This document shows positions 7,393 to 17,086 of a DNA stretch of 64,000 bases, in pieces (position 1 is the stretch's first letter; every line of letters starts with the position of its first letter). Source of the DNA: Candidatus Delongbacteria bacterium (GTDB lineage Bacteria; CAIWAD01). Location of the stretch: assembly GCA_020634015.1 (NCBI GenBank), contig JACKCN010000005.1:186001-250000 (forward strand). The letters run 5' to 3'. A program made the translations under genes and the position numbers. Below the pieces are notes generated by a model. That model saw only the letters and a program-made list of their open reading frames with translations. It made no database searches and was not told where the DNA came from.

Positions 7393-10300
7393 TCAGCGCA
7401 CCAGGGCGATCTTGCGCGTCTGCTGGAAACCATCGCCTTCCAGGCTCAGCAGATAGACTCCGCTGGCCAGAGCCGAGGCATCCAGGGTCAGCTGCAGAGT
7501 GCCGGGCGCCTGGCTGCCCTCCAGCAGGGTGCGTACCAGCTGGCCCTGCAGGTTGTAGAGGCGCAGGCGCACGGGACGCGAGTCGGGAATGCCCAGCTCC
7601 ACCGTGGTGGTGGGGTTGAAGGGATTGGGCCAGACCCGGCCCAGGCTGAAGTCGGTGGGGTAGGGATTCGCATTCGGGTCGCCACCCACGCCCACCTCGG
7701 CGATGGTCAGGGTCACGGGCACGTCAAAGGACTGGTCGCCACTCTCCACCACGATCCGCGCATTCCAGACACCTTCGGGCAGCAGCAGGCCGCTGGGCTC
7801 GTTGCGCGCCACCACCGGCACGGCCGTGGTCTGCTGGGCGCCCAGCAATCCACCACTGGTGCTCAGTTCCAGCCAGAAGGGCGGGCTGATGCGCACGGCG
7901 TAGTCGCTGCGCGAAATCAGCATGTGGCGGATGGCGAAACCTTCTTCTGCCGAGGGTCCCTGCAGGCCCATGGTGCCCGAGTCACTGAGGGGGTTGCCAC
8001 TGGTCATCTCGCCGTACTGCAGCGTGATGCTGCCGTTGGATTCCAGAATGATCTGGAAGGTGAAAGGGCCACCGAACTGTCCGGGGTTGTAGTGCGGCGT
8101 GTCGACCCAGCTCACCACCAGGCTGTCGGCACTGTGGCTGCGGAACACATGGCCATTCAGGTCCGCTTCCTGGAGCAGATCGTCCCACCAGCCGCAGATG
8201 GCGTTGTCGGGGGCCAGGTCATTGGGCACACCGATCGCGTTGTTCCAGTAGTTGGCGTTGTCGGTGAAACTGATGAAGCCATTGGGGCTGATGTACAGGC
8301 TGCTGAAGAGCTGGCCGTAGTACGAGAAGTCAAAACCGATCTCGAAGGGGCCGGCCGCCGCGTCGTTCTGCACGAAGTCCACGGCAATCGCGTCGTCTCC
8401 CGGGGCCACCCAGTTGACCTCGGGGCCGCTGTCCTCGTCGCTGTCGATCCAGCGGTAACCGAAGGAGTCCGGACCGCCCGTATCACGGGAGGCCGCCGGG
8501 CGCAGCAGGCCTGCAGGAGACGGCGGCCAGTCACCCTCCACCTCGATGCGCGCATTCCAGCTGATCAGGCCCGTGCCGGAATTGCCCAGGCGCAGGGAGT
8601 CGGTTTCCTGCATCGCCTCGGTGGAGCTCAAGGTATAGTCCAGCGAGGGCGACAGCACTTCCAGCACTCCGCCCACGGGTGCTTGCTGCAGGGTGGTGAA
8701 GCGGATCGAGCGGGTCCCGGTGATCGGGGTCGCGGTGGCATCCCAGTGGTCGTAGTTGGTGAAGGTCATCCCGCGGGTGCCGGTGTGGTCTTCGACACCG
8801 ATCGTGCAGTAGGGGAAGTCCTGGGAGTTGTTCTGGTCGTCAATGAAGGTGTGGTACTGGTACACGAAATCACCGTCGCCCGTGGGAGTCTGGTACACGG
8901 CGGGGTCCAGCAGCAGCAACTGGAAGGTGTTCGGACCACCCTGCGAGTTGCCGCGCACCCGGTACCACTCCACCACCACCATGTGCGAACTGGGCAGATA
9001 CTCCACGCAGACCTGGGCCCCGCCGGTGAGCTTGTGGTCGTCCCACATCACCGCCAGCATGGGCTGGGGGCCCATCGCGCCCGGCAGGTAGTGGTTGCGG
9101 AAGTCGGTTTCCAGGTGGGAATCGGGACCAAAGCTGACGAAGCCATTGGAGCACACGCTCATCTCGCTGTAGGTGACACCGTAGAGCGTGAAGTCGAAGG
9201 GCAGGGTCACCATTGCCGCATCATCGGCCTCGTCGGCCGTGTCGGTCAGGTTCAGCACCGTGCCCGTACCTCCGGCCGCGGGGGCGATCTCGATCCAGCC
9301 GTAGGCCATGCTCATCTCTCCGGCGTCGCTGTCTTCCCAGGCGTAGTAGCCGTAGGCATCGGGACCGCTGGGTTCCGACTGCACACCGGCACCGCAGCGC
9401 ACGGGAACACTGAAACTGCCGCCCATGCCCAGCGGGCTGGTCCAGGCGATGTCGAGCATCGTGTTGTTGCCGGCATAGGCCTCGGCGTCCACGGTGACGG
9501 GCACGAAGAGCTGGTCGCTGCCACCGCCCGCGGGAAGGCTGAGGGTCACGGGAGTGCCCGGGGTCGTGAAGCGTGACTCCTGGGGGAAAGACGCCACCAG
9601 GCTCAGGTTGTTGCCCGCCAGATTGCCCGAGTTGAGAATCTCGACCTGCAGGTTGCTCGTGGTGCCGGGCATCAGGTTCAGGCCGCTCACATTGGGATTG
9701 CTCAGTTCCAGCCGGGGAGTGCGGACATCGGCGAGCACACGGTGGCTCACACTGTTGCCGCCATCCCAGGCCAGGCTCAGGTCCAGCCAGACGGGAGCGT
9801 CGCCGGACACATCGCCGTCCACTGTGAACTGCAGGGAGCTCAGCAGGTTGGCGCTCTGGCCGGGAGCAATGCTGGGCAAGGCCGCGCTGGCCACCTGGAT
9901 CGTGCCCACACCGGGCTCGAGGCTCAGGGTCAGGCTGGCACCACTGAGGGTGCTGGCCGTGGGGTTGCTCACCCGCATGTCCAGGCTGGTGACCGTACCG
10001 GGAAGCGCCCAGGCATTGCCGTCGCTGTCGTACTCAAGAGAGCCCAGACTCGGGGTGGCGCTGGCGGAAGTCAGACTGATGTCCTGCATCGCGGGCACAC
10101 AATCATCGTGGCTGGCGGTGATCCAGAGCGGGCTGGCTTCGTCCAGGACGGGCAGGGTCAGCACCACGCGGCCATCGGGACCGGTCAGGCCCAGCACCTG
10201 GAATCCGTCGGGCTGGCTGGCGCAGACCACCGTGTTCTCCACGGGCTGATCGCCGGTGGTGGTCACACGCAGGGCCAGGCGAGTATCACCCGCGGACAGG

Positions 10301-12051
10301 GTGGCCGGAGCTTCGCTGATCTGCAACACATCGGGTTCGCCGACCCACATGTTCATTCCCGGGTCGCCCATCAGGTTGGCCCAGTAACTGAAGTTGCTGA
10401 TGTTCGAGTCGCCCGGGGGCAGGCTGCGGAACAGCTCATACTTGCCGCGGAACATCGCGGTGCCCACCTGGCGGATGCCCTGGTCCAGAATCGCATACCA
10501 GAATCCGCCACAGACCACATTGTTGTACGCGGTGTGGGTCTGGGAGGTGCAGAATCCCATGGCGGCCACGCCGCCGCCGGGGGTGACGGCGTTTCCGGCC
10601 CGCAGGAAGGCTTCGGTATACGCCGGATCGCCGCCCGAGGCGAAGTCGCCGGAACTGCAGGTGAAGATCACCGTGACCGGGGTGCGGCGTCCCTGGGTCA
10701 GATTCTGGATGGTGGTCGTGTTCAGCCCTTCCATGCCGATCCAGCCCCGGTAGTTGTAGTAGCTGGTGCCCGCGTTGTACCAGGTGGACACATAACTGGG
10801 GCTGGCCGCGCAGAAGGCCGTGTCGATCTGGGTGTAGCCGAAGTTGTCCACCAGGCTGAAAGCGGCTCCCCGGCTGAGCTGGGACATGCTCAGCCCGCAA
10901 TGGCCCTGCCCCGTGAGGAACGAGGCGCGGTGCAGCCAGCCCGGGTTGGCCAGGTCGGGGTCCTGCTCGTAGGCCAGGATCTTGTTGAAGATGGTGCTCA
11001 GCTGGGTGGAACTGCGCGCGCTGATGCGCCCCACCACCACGTCGGCCAGGATGTCGTTGCCCGCGATCGCCGCGTAGGCGTGGTCATACTGTGAGCCATT
11101 GGTGGGTGTGACATAACTTCCACCGTCGGGATCGCCCACCAGCGTCACGTAGTCGGGCGGGTACTCGCCACCGTACTCGGAGATGATGGTATTGCGGATC
11201 GCGGTGCTGTTCCAGCTGATGTCACCATCGGTGACGATGGTCATGTGATGTCCCTTGCGGAACTTCCAGTCGATCCAGTCCTGAAAGCGCACATTCTGCA
11301 GCGCGGTGCCCGGAGTGAAGACCAGATAGTTCAGCGGACGCTCGGCCGTGTGCCATTCGATCTCGCGCAGGGTGCCCTCGGCCGGGGGAGGCGAAATCAG
11401 TGCGTCACCCACAAGCTCGGCCATCAGGGGGCTGTGGGGCATGGGGGCCGTGATCTGGTTCACGGGATTCTGGCCATGAAAGTCCAGCGACAGATCCAGC
11501 GTGACCAGTTCTTCCAGTGCGCCATTGGCGGGGTTCCAGCGCAGAGGAGCCACACTGAGCTGGATCACGCGCTGATCCCGCAGGATCATCGGTTCGCTGA
11601 TGCTGACCGCCTGCAGGGGCCACCAGCCATCCATTCCATAGATCGCGGGGGATTCCAGCCAGGAGAGCGGCAGGTCCGCTTCGGTGTGCAGGCGTTCCTG
11701 CATCGGGCGCACGCGCACCGGATCCAGTGGCTGCCAGTCCTCGGCCAGGATGTTCAGGCTCACGTCACTGCGGTCGGGGATGCGCACCAGACGATTCACG
11801 AGCGGCAGGTCGGGGGATCCCGCCTCGCCGATCAGGCCTTCATTCTCGATGCGGTAGATCCGCTGGCCGTCGATGTCTTCCACATCGGGCTGTGGGAATC
11901 GCAGAGTGAGCCGGACTCCCGTGTCCGCAGTGGCCCACTGGACCTGCTGGCTCACGGTGGGGGTTTCCGTGGCCGAGGCCACACGTCCAGTGAGAGGCAG
12001 GCACAGCAATGTGCCCAGCAGCAGGGTGTGCCGCCATGACCTTCGTTCCAC
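7393..12051 (-). CDS. C25 (gingipain-like) family giant secreted protein with sorting domain, paralog 2
   Basis: A 1552-residue close paralog of its downstream neighbour, collinear along its whole length. It starts at a GTG with GGAAGGA 7 bases upstream. The N-terminus is a signal peptide (LLLGTLLCLPLTGRVASA). The C25-like domain holds the motif FTCSSGDF (Cys465). The position expected for the GHG histidine reads NYRGWIG (Trp437). Conserved cysteine-bearing motifs GHCGLSMSQLSR, AFCAASPSYV and NNVVCGGFWYAIL are shared by all three paralogs. Two nidogen-like WDD modules are followed by the sorting domain (WPNPFNPTTTVEL ... LASGVYLLSLE ... KIALVR). Only 37 bases separate it from the gene upstream, so it is probably co-transcribed with it. 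A strong terminator follows. Function as peptidase, adhesin or both cannot be settled from sequence. Confidence 0.88.
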   Translation of the reverse strand: MERRSWRHTLLLGTLLCLPLTGRVASATETPTVSQQVQWATADTGVRLTLRFPQPDVEDIDGQRIYRIENEGLIGEAGSPDLPLVNRLVRIPDRSDVSLNILAEDWQPLDPVRVRPMQERLHTEADLPLSWLESPAIYGMDGWWPLQAVSISEPMILRDQRVIQLSVAPLRWNPANGALEELVTLDLSLDFHGQNPVNQITAPMPHSPLMAELVGDALISPPPAEGTLREIEWHTAERPLNYLVFTPGTALQNVRFQDWIDWKFRKGHHMTIVTDGDISWNSTAIRNTIISEYGGEYPPDYVTLVGDPDGGSYVTPTNGSQYDHAYAAIAGNDILADVVVGRISARSSTQLSTIFNKILAYEQDPDLANPGWLHRASFLTGQGHCGLSMSQLSRGAAFSLVDNFGYTQIDTAFCAASPSYVSTWYNAGTSYYNYRGWIGMEGLNTTTIQNLTQGRRTPVTVIFTCSSGDFASGGDPAYTEAFLRAGNAVTPGGGVAAMGFCTSQTHTAYNNVVCGGFWYAILDQGIRQVGTAMFRGKYELFRSLPPGDSNISNFSYWANLMGDPGMNMWVGEPDVLQISEAPATLSAGDTRLALRVTTTGDQPVENTVVCASQPDGFQVLGLTGPDGRVVLTLPVLDEASPLWITASHDDCVPAMQDISLTSASATPSLGSLEYDSDGNAWALPGTVTSLDMRVSNPTASTLSGASLTLSLEPGVGTIQVASAALPSIAPGQSANLLSSLQFTVDGDVSGDAPVWLDLSLAWDGGNSVSHRVLADVRTPRLELSNPNVSGLNLMPGTTSNLQVEILNSGNLAGNNLSLVASFPQESRFTTPGTPVTLSLPAGGGSDQLFVPVTVDAEAYAGNNTMLDIAWTSPLGMGGSFSVPVRCGAGVQSEPSGPDAYGYYAWEDSDAGEMSMAYGWIEIAPAAGGTGTVLNLTDTADEADDAAMVTLPFDFTLYGVTYSEMSVCSNGFVSFGPDSHLETDFRNHYLPGAMGPQPMLAVMWDDHKLTGGAQVCVEYLPSSHMVVVEWYRVRGNSQGGPNTFQLLLLDPAVYQTPTGDGDFVYQYHTFIDDQNNSQDFPYCTIGVEDHTGTRGMTFTNYDHWDATATPITGTRSIRFTTLQQAPVGGVLEVLSPSLDYTLSSTEAMQETDSLRLGNSGTGLISWNARIEVEGDWPPSPAGLLRPAASRDTGGPDSFGYRWIDSDEDSGPEVNWVAPGDDAIAVDFVQNDAAAGPFEIGFDFSYYGQLFSSLYISPNGFISFTDNANYWNNAIGVPNDLAPDNAICGWWDDLLQEADLNGHVFRSHSADSLVVSWVDTPHYNPGQFGGPFTFQIILESNGSITLQYGEMTSGNPLSDSGTMGLQGPSAEEGFAIRHMLISRSDYAVRISPPFWLELSTSGGLLGAQQTTAVPVVARNEPSGLLLPEGVWNARIVVESGDQSFDVPVTLTIAEVGVGGDPNANPYPTDFSLGRVWPNPFNPTTTVELGIPDSRPVRLRLYNLQGQLVRTLLEGSQAPGTLQLTLDASALASGVYLLSLEGDGFQQTRKIALVR

Positions 12052-12088
12052 GTGTCATTCCTTCCTGTGTGTGGCGCCCGGAACGCGC

Positions 12089-15000
12089 CTATTTGATGAG
12101 CATCAGTTTTCGGACCTGCGAGCCACTGGGGCTGTCCAGTCGCAGCAGGTACACTCCACTGGCCAGTCCGGATCCATCCATTGTCCAGCTCCAGCTGCCG
12201 GCGGCAACAGTTTGCGATTCGACCAGCTTGCTCACAAGCTGTCCGCGAATGTTGAAGATTCCCAGGCTGATCCGGGTGGGCGAAGCCAGTTCCAGACTGA
12301 TCCGGGTTGTCGGGTTGAAGGGATTGGGCACCGGCTGGCCCAGGGTGATGGTCTCGGGCAGGGCAGGTTCGTCCTGCAGACCCGTGGTGCCCACGCTGAG
12401 CCCCACCGGGATCTCCAGCCCCTCGATGCCGGCGGAGGAGAGAATCACGCGCGCCGTATAGTCTCCCGCGGGCATCAGCAGTGCATTGGGAGCATTGATC
12501 GCACGCACCACAACCTGGGCGATGGCTCCCGGCAGAGTGCTGCCCGAGCTGTTCTGTACGCTCAGCCAGGCGGGCGGAGTGATGCGCACCGCATATTGGT
12601 TGCGTGCCAGCTGCATGTGGCGGATCACGAAACCGGTGCTGATGTCGGGGCCGGAGAGGCCGATGGTGCCCGAATCGCTGTCGCTGTCACTCGCGGTCAT
12701 CTCGTCGTACTGCAGGGTGATGCGGCCATTGCTCTCGAGAATCGCCTGGAAGGTGAAGGGCCCTCCGTAGCTCTCGGGGTTGAAGTGAGGAGTGGCGATC
12801 CAGGCCACGATCAGGCTGTCGTCAGTCGCCCGCCAGGCACAATGGCCGCTGAGATCGTCGTTCTGCATCAGGTCGTCCCACCAGACGGCAATCGCATCGA
12901 AGGGGCCGTCGGTGGTGGGCAGTCCACCCGAATTCTGCCACCAGCTGCCCGAATCGCCGAAACTGATCCAGCCATTGGGGCTGATGTACAGCGAGTCGCG
13001 CAGGCTGCCATAGTAGGGGAACGCAAAGGGGAGCGCCACGGGGCCAAAGGCCGTGTCGTTGCCGCTGAAGTCCACGGCGGTGCCGTCCGCCAGCGCATCC
13101 ACCCACTGGAACACGGGGCCATCCGGGGAGTCGCTGTCCACCCAGGAGTAGCCGTGGTCGTCGCCACCCGAGCTGCGTGAGCCATCCAGGGGCCAGACGT
13201 GATCCAGCTCCACATGCGCGCTCCAGGGCAACAGGCCTTCGCCGATGTTCTCGAAGTACAGGGTGTCAGCCGCGCTGTCGATTTCCTCGTCGCCAAGCTG
13301 GAAGTACAGTCCCTCGGTTACCGGCCCGAAGGCACCATCCCCGACGGGAATCGAGAGCGGCACCGTGAAGCGGATCGCGCGATTCCCCGTGAACTCCGTC
13401 GCGTTGGGGCTCCAGGTATCATAATTGGTCACGGTCAGTCCGCGCAGGGCTGTTTCGTCCTTGATGCCGATGGTGCAGTAGGAGAAGTCCTGATCGTTGG
13501 ACTGGTTGTTCTCGAAGTTGAGGTACTGGAAGGTGAACTCGCCCTCGCCGCTGGGGCCGGGTGTCACGGCCGGATCGGGCAGGATCAGCTGGAATGTGTT
13601 GTGCGAGCCGTTGGAATTGGTGAGCACATTGTACCACTCCACCACCACGCGCGCGTTCTCCTCGTCGTGCCACCAGCAGACTTCGGAACCGGCGCCCAGA
13701 TAGTGGTCGTCCCACATCACGGCCATCATCGGGTCGGGACCCATGCCGATGGGCAGGAAGTGGTTGCGGAAGTCGGTCTCCAGATGCGCATTCGGCCCGA
13801 AACTGACGAAGCCGTTGGAGCACACACCCATCTGGTCGTACTCGATGCCGTAGAAGCGGATCGGGAAGGGCAGGTCCAGCAGCACGGCATCATCCTGCTC
13901 GTCGCCGTGATCCGAGAGGTTCAGCAGGGTGCCGGATCCACCGGCCGCGGGAGCGATTTCCACCCAGTCGAACACAGGAGCCTCGGACCAGCTGTCGCTG
14001 TTCTCCCAGGCCAGATAGCCGAACTCGTCGGGTCCGCAGGGCTCGGACACGGTGCCTGCGCCCACGGCCAGTGGCACACGGAAGGAGCCATGGCGTCCGC
14101 CCTGGTCGCTCCAGTCCACGGCCAGGATCGCCCGCGTGCCCGGCCAGGCGGCCGGGTCCATGGCCAGCGGAAAGACCAGATCAGAACTGCTCTGCCCCGC
14201 GTTCAGGTCAAACGAGGAAGGCTGTGCGGTCAACTGGATCAGATTGCTGCCCTGCACTTCTGCGCTGAAGCTCAGCGGGGCGGCGGCCAGCTCACCCGAA
14301 TTGTGCAGGGTCACCGTCAGGTTGGTAGTGCCATCCGGCTCGAGAATCACATCGTCGGCATTGGGGTCGGTCACCTCGATGCGCGGTGCCCGCAAGGTCG
14401 TGTTCACGCGGTGCAGCACGGTCAGCGGCCCGGCTTCCAGCAGCAGGTCCAGCGAGATGTCCGGTGAGTCGGTCAGCCCGGGGTCCAGGGTCAGCACGAA
14501 GGGGGCCGAAATCTGGGCCGATTCGCCGGGTTCCAGATCGGGAATGCTCGCCTGGTCCACGCTGGCCACACCCTGCGCGGGGTCAAGCTGCAGGCTGAGA
14601 GTGGCACCGCTGATCGCCTCATCGTGCAGATTGTGCACGGTCAGCAGCAATTCGTAGGGCTCGCCCGGGATGGCCCAGTTCTGGGTGTCGTTCCAGATGG
14701 GCGTGTCCACCATGGGCAGCGCCGCCTGGGTCACATTCACCTCGGCCAGTGCGGGCACGCAATCGTCGTGGGTGGCGGTCACCCGCAGGTGATACGCATC
14801 ATCCAGATCCTCCGGCAGGGTGAACACGGCCAGACCCGCCGCATCGGTCAACGCGACGTCCTGGAACAGGTCGGGCTGGCTCAGGCAGACCGCCGCGCGG
14901 TTCACGGGGTTGCCCTGCTGGTCCACCACGTGCACCTCGAAACGTGTGGACCCGCTGGGCAGGCTGGCGGGCAGACCGTCGATGCTCAGCACATCCGGCT

Positions 15001-16726
15001 CGCCAACCCAGACATTCATGCCCGGGTCGCCCATCAGATTGGCCCAGTAGCTGAAGTTGCTGATGTTCACGTCACCGTTGGGCAGGCTGCGATACAATTC
15101 GTATTTGCCCAGAAACATGGCCGTGCCCACCTGGCGGATGCGGTAGTCCAGCACACCGGACCAGAAACCACCACAGACGATGTTGTTGTAGGCCGTGTGG
15201 GTATTGGGAGTACAGAATCCCATCGCGGCGGCGCCGCCACCGGGGGTGGTGGCGGTGCCCGCCCTCAGGAAGGTCTCGGTGAAGGCCGGCTCGTAGAACG
15301 GATCGTTGAAAGTGCCCGAGTTGCAGGTGAAGATCACGCTGATGGGGGTGCGGTTCCCCTGGGTCATGTTCAGCAGCGCGTTCCTGTCCAGGCCTTCCAT
15401 GCCCACCCAGCCGCGGTAGTTGTGAAAACTGATGCCCTGGGTGTACCAGTTGGGCACGTAGCTGGGGCTCTGGGCACACCAGGCCGTGTCGATCTGGGTG
15501 TAGCCGTAGTCGTCCACCAGTTCGAAGGCGATGCTGCGGCTCAGCTGCTTCATGCTCAGGCCGCAGTGTCCTTCGCCCGTCAGGAACGAGGCGCGGTGCA
15601 GCCAGTCCGGGTTGGACAGGTCGGGGGTCAGCTCGTAGGCCAGGATCTTGTTGAAGATGGTGGTCAGCGTGGTCGTGTTGCGTGCCGAAATGCGCCCCAC
15701 CACCACGTCGGCCAGCACGTCATTGCCCGAGATCATCGCGTAGAAGTGGTCGTACTGGCTGTTGCTGGTGGGCAGCATCATGGTGCCGCCGCCATCGGCG
15801 TCGCCGACCAGCATCACGTAGTCCGGCGGGAACTCGCCCGCGTATTCACTTATGATCCGGTTGCGGATGCCCGTGGTGTTCCAGTTGACGTTGTTCTCGG
15901 TGACCACGGTGATGTGATGGCCCTTGCGGTACTTCCAGTCGATCCAGTCCTGAAAGCGGTCGTTGCTCAGCGAGGATGTGCGCGTGACCACCAGATAATT
16001 CAGCGGCAGGGCCGCGCTCTCGAATGTGACATCCGCCAGTTCCCCGTCGCGCTGCAGTCCGATCACGGAGCGCGCGATGAGTGGCCCGAAGAGCGCCGAA
16101 GGTCGGGGCTCGTGATCCAGCGCATTCACGGGGTTCTCGCCCTCGTAGACCAGGTGGCAGCGCAGGCTTTCCAGGTGCAGCAGCTCCCCGGTGGCCGGGT
16201 TCCAGCGCAGGGGAGCGACCTGCAGCTCCACCAGGCGCGTGTCGCGCAGCAGCATCGGGTCGCTCAGGGCAAAGGGCTGGGCGGGCCAGAAGTCCTGGCT
16301 GCCGTAGACCGTGGCATCCTGGATCCAGGCCAGCGGCAGGTCAGCTTCGGTGTGCAGGCGTTCCTGCAGGGGCTCGACGGCTGCCGATCCCAGCGAGGTC
16401 CAGACTTCCTCGTCGATGACCAGGCGCACTCCGCTGCGCGCGGGAATCTCGACCAGGCGCGTCATCAGCGGCAGGTCGGGACAGCCCGCCATGCCAAGCA
16501 TGCCTTCACCGGGCAGACGGAAGCTGAATCCCGCCGTACCGGGGATGCTTTCCGGCAGCTCGGGTCTCAGCTCGAGCAGACAGCCGCTGGAGCGGTTGTT
16601 CGTCGTCTGATCCGGGGACATGCTGGCCTGCAGGTCCGGTGGGCAGAGCGTCAGGGCGGCCAGGCCCATCAGGAGGCCAAGGGTGTGCAAGGGCCGGAAA
16701 GAAGCGGAGAATGCGCGCGATGTCAT
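12089..16726 (-). CDS. C25 (gingipain-like) family giant secreted protein with sorting domain, paralog 3
   Basis: A 1545-residue protein, the most divergent and most upstream of the three. I chose the ATG at 16726 because it begins a good signal peptide (PLHTLGLLMGLAALTLCPPDLQA) and has AGGA 6 bases before it; the frame remains open further upstream without a signal sequence. It has the same architecture: propeptide-like region, C25-like domain with FTCNSGTF (Cys468), NYRGWVG where GHG is expected (Trp440), Ig-like domains, two WDD modules, and a sorting domain ending in KLMLIK. Spacing to the next gene is only 37 bases, containing a GGCGC/GCGCC hairpin too weak to be a good terminator, so the first two genes of the cluster likely form one transcript. 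The divergence from the other two suggests it is the oldest copy. Confidence 0.87.
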   Translation of the reverse strand: MTSRAFSASFRPLHTLGLLMGLAALTLCPPDLQASMSPDQTTNNRSSGCLLELRPELPESIPGTAGFSFRLPGEGMLGMAGCPDLPLMTRLVEIPARSGVRLVIDEEVWTSLGSAAVEPLQERLHTEADLPLAWIQDATVYGSQDFWPAQPFALSDPMLLRDTRLVELQVAPLRWNPATGELLHLESLRCHLVYEGENPVNALDHEPRPSALFGPLIARSVIGLQRDGELADVTFESAALPLNYLVVTRTSSLSNDRFQDWIDWKYRKGHHITVVTENNVNWNTTGIRNRIISEYAGEFPPDYVMLVGDADGGGTMMLPTSNSQYDHFYAMISGNDVLADVVVGRISARNTTTLTTIFNKILAYELTPDLSNPDWLHRASFLTGEGHCGLSMKQLSRSIAFELVDDYGYTQIDTAWCAQSPSYVPNWYTQGISFHNYRGWVGMEGLDRNALLNMTQGNRTPISVIFTCNSGTFNDPFYEPAFTETFLRAGTATTPGGGAAAMGFCTPNTHTAYNNIVCGGFWSGVLDYRIRQVGTAMFLGKYELYRSLPNGDVNISNFSYWANLMGDPGMNVWVGEPDVLSIDGLPASLPSGSTRFEVHVVDQQGNPVNRAAVCLSQPDLFQDVALTDAAGLAVFTLPEDLDDAYHLRVTATHDDCVPALAEVNVTQAALPMVDTPIWNDTQNWAIPGEPYELLLTVHNLHDEAISGATLSLQLDPAQGVASVDQASIPDLEPGESAQISAPFVLTLDPGLTDSPDISLDLLLEAGPLTVLHRVNTTLRAPRIEVTDPNADDVILEPDGTTNLTVTLHNSGELAAAPLSFSAEVQGSNLIQLTAQPSSFDLNAGQSSSDLVFPLAMDPAAWPGTRAILAVDWSDQGGRHGSFRVPLAVGAGTVSEPCGPDEFGYLAWENSDSWSEAPVFDWVEIAPAAGGSGTLLNLSDHGDEQDDAVLLDLPFPIRFYGIEYDQMGVCSNGFVSFGPNAHLETDFRNHFLPIGMGPDPMMAVMWDDHYLGAGSEVCWWHDEENARVVVEWYNVLTNSNGSHNTFQLILPDPAVTPGPSGEGEFTFQYLNFENNQSNDQDFSYCTIGIKDETALRGLTVTNYDTWSPNATEFTGNRAIRFTVPLSIPVGDGAFGPVTEGLYFQLGDEEIDSAADTLYFENIGEGLLPWSAHVELDHVWPLDGSRSSGGDDHGYSWVDSDSPDGPVFQWVDALADGTAVDFSGNDTAFGPVALPFAFPYYGSLRDSLYISPNGWISFGDSGSWWQNSGGLPTTDGPFDAIAVWWDDLMQNDDLSGHCAWRATDDSLIVAWIATPHFNPESYGGPFTFQAILESNGRITLQYDEMTASDSDSDSGTIGLSGPDISTGFVIRHMQLARNQYAVRITPPAWLSVQNSSGSTLPGAIAQVVVRAINAPNALLMPAGDYTARVILSSAGIEGLEIPVGLSVGTTGLQDEPALPETITLGQPVPNPFNPTTRISLELASPTRISLGIFNIRGQLVSKLVESQTVAAGSWSWTMDGSGLASGVYLLRLDSPSGSQVRKLMLIK

Positions 16727-17086
16727 GGGGGGTCCTGAAGTTGGTCTTGAACGGAAAGGCAGGGCGAGTCGCGACGGTCCTGCCCGATCCGGATAGAGTT
16801 GTTGGCAACTATCGTGCCTCATGCGTCCCGAGGATGCGAGCCAGTGGGCCGACCGGAACGACCGGCGGAGTGAACCCAAAGCGGGGTGCCGGGCAGCGGC
16901 CACCATGGTGGCTTCCCGGCCAGCACGCGAGCTCGCGCGGCCTGGATCCGGGCGAGTCGCGGCCGAGGTGGCCCACCACCGACGGAGAGTTTCGGCATCG
17001 GGGAGTCGAACCGGGCGGCGCGCATGACAACAGGAGCAGGCACTTCTGGAAAATTTTCCGCAGGGTGGAAACTTTTCCATACAGTC
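16727..17086. other. Spacer upstream of the C25 cluster
   Basis: No convincing gene; open frames here have no family resemblance or ribosome binding site. It should hold the promoter of the C25 cluster, but I cannot place a good -35/-10 pair. Near its far end are the paired palindromes listed at 17048-17079. Confidence 0.5.
17048..17079. promoter_or_regulatory. Two tandem palindromes, possible operator pair
   Basis: GGAAAATTTTCC (17048-17059) and TGGAAACTTTTCCA (17066-17079) are both two-fold symmetric, of the type TGGAAA-N2-TTTCCA, with centres 19 bases apart. That spacing places them on nearly the same face of the helix. They lie 320 bases upstream of paralog 3 and just past the 3' end of the alkC-like gene. 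They are AT-rich islands in GC-rich DNA. An alternative reading is a terminator region for the alkC-like gene, although neither hairpin is GC-rich. Confidence 0.45.

Noticed and set aside
4708..16738. Very long open frames on the plus strand opposite the C25 genes
   Set aside because: They are antisense shadows produced by GC-rich codon use. They have no ribosome binding sites, signal peptides or recognisable motifs, while the minus-strand frames carry full domain architectures.
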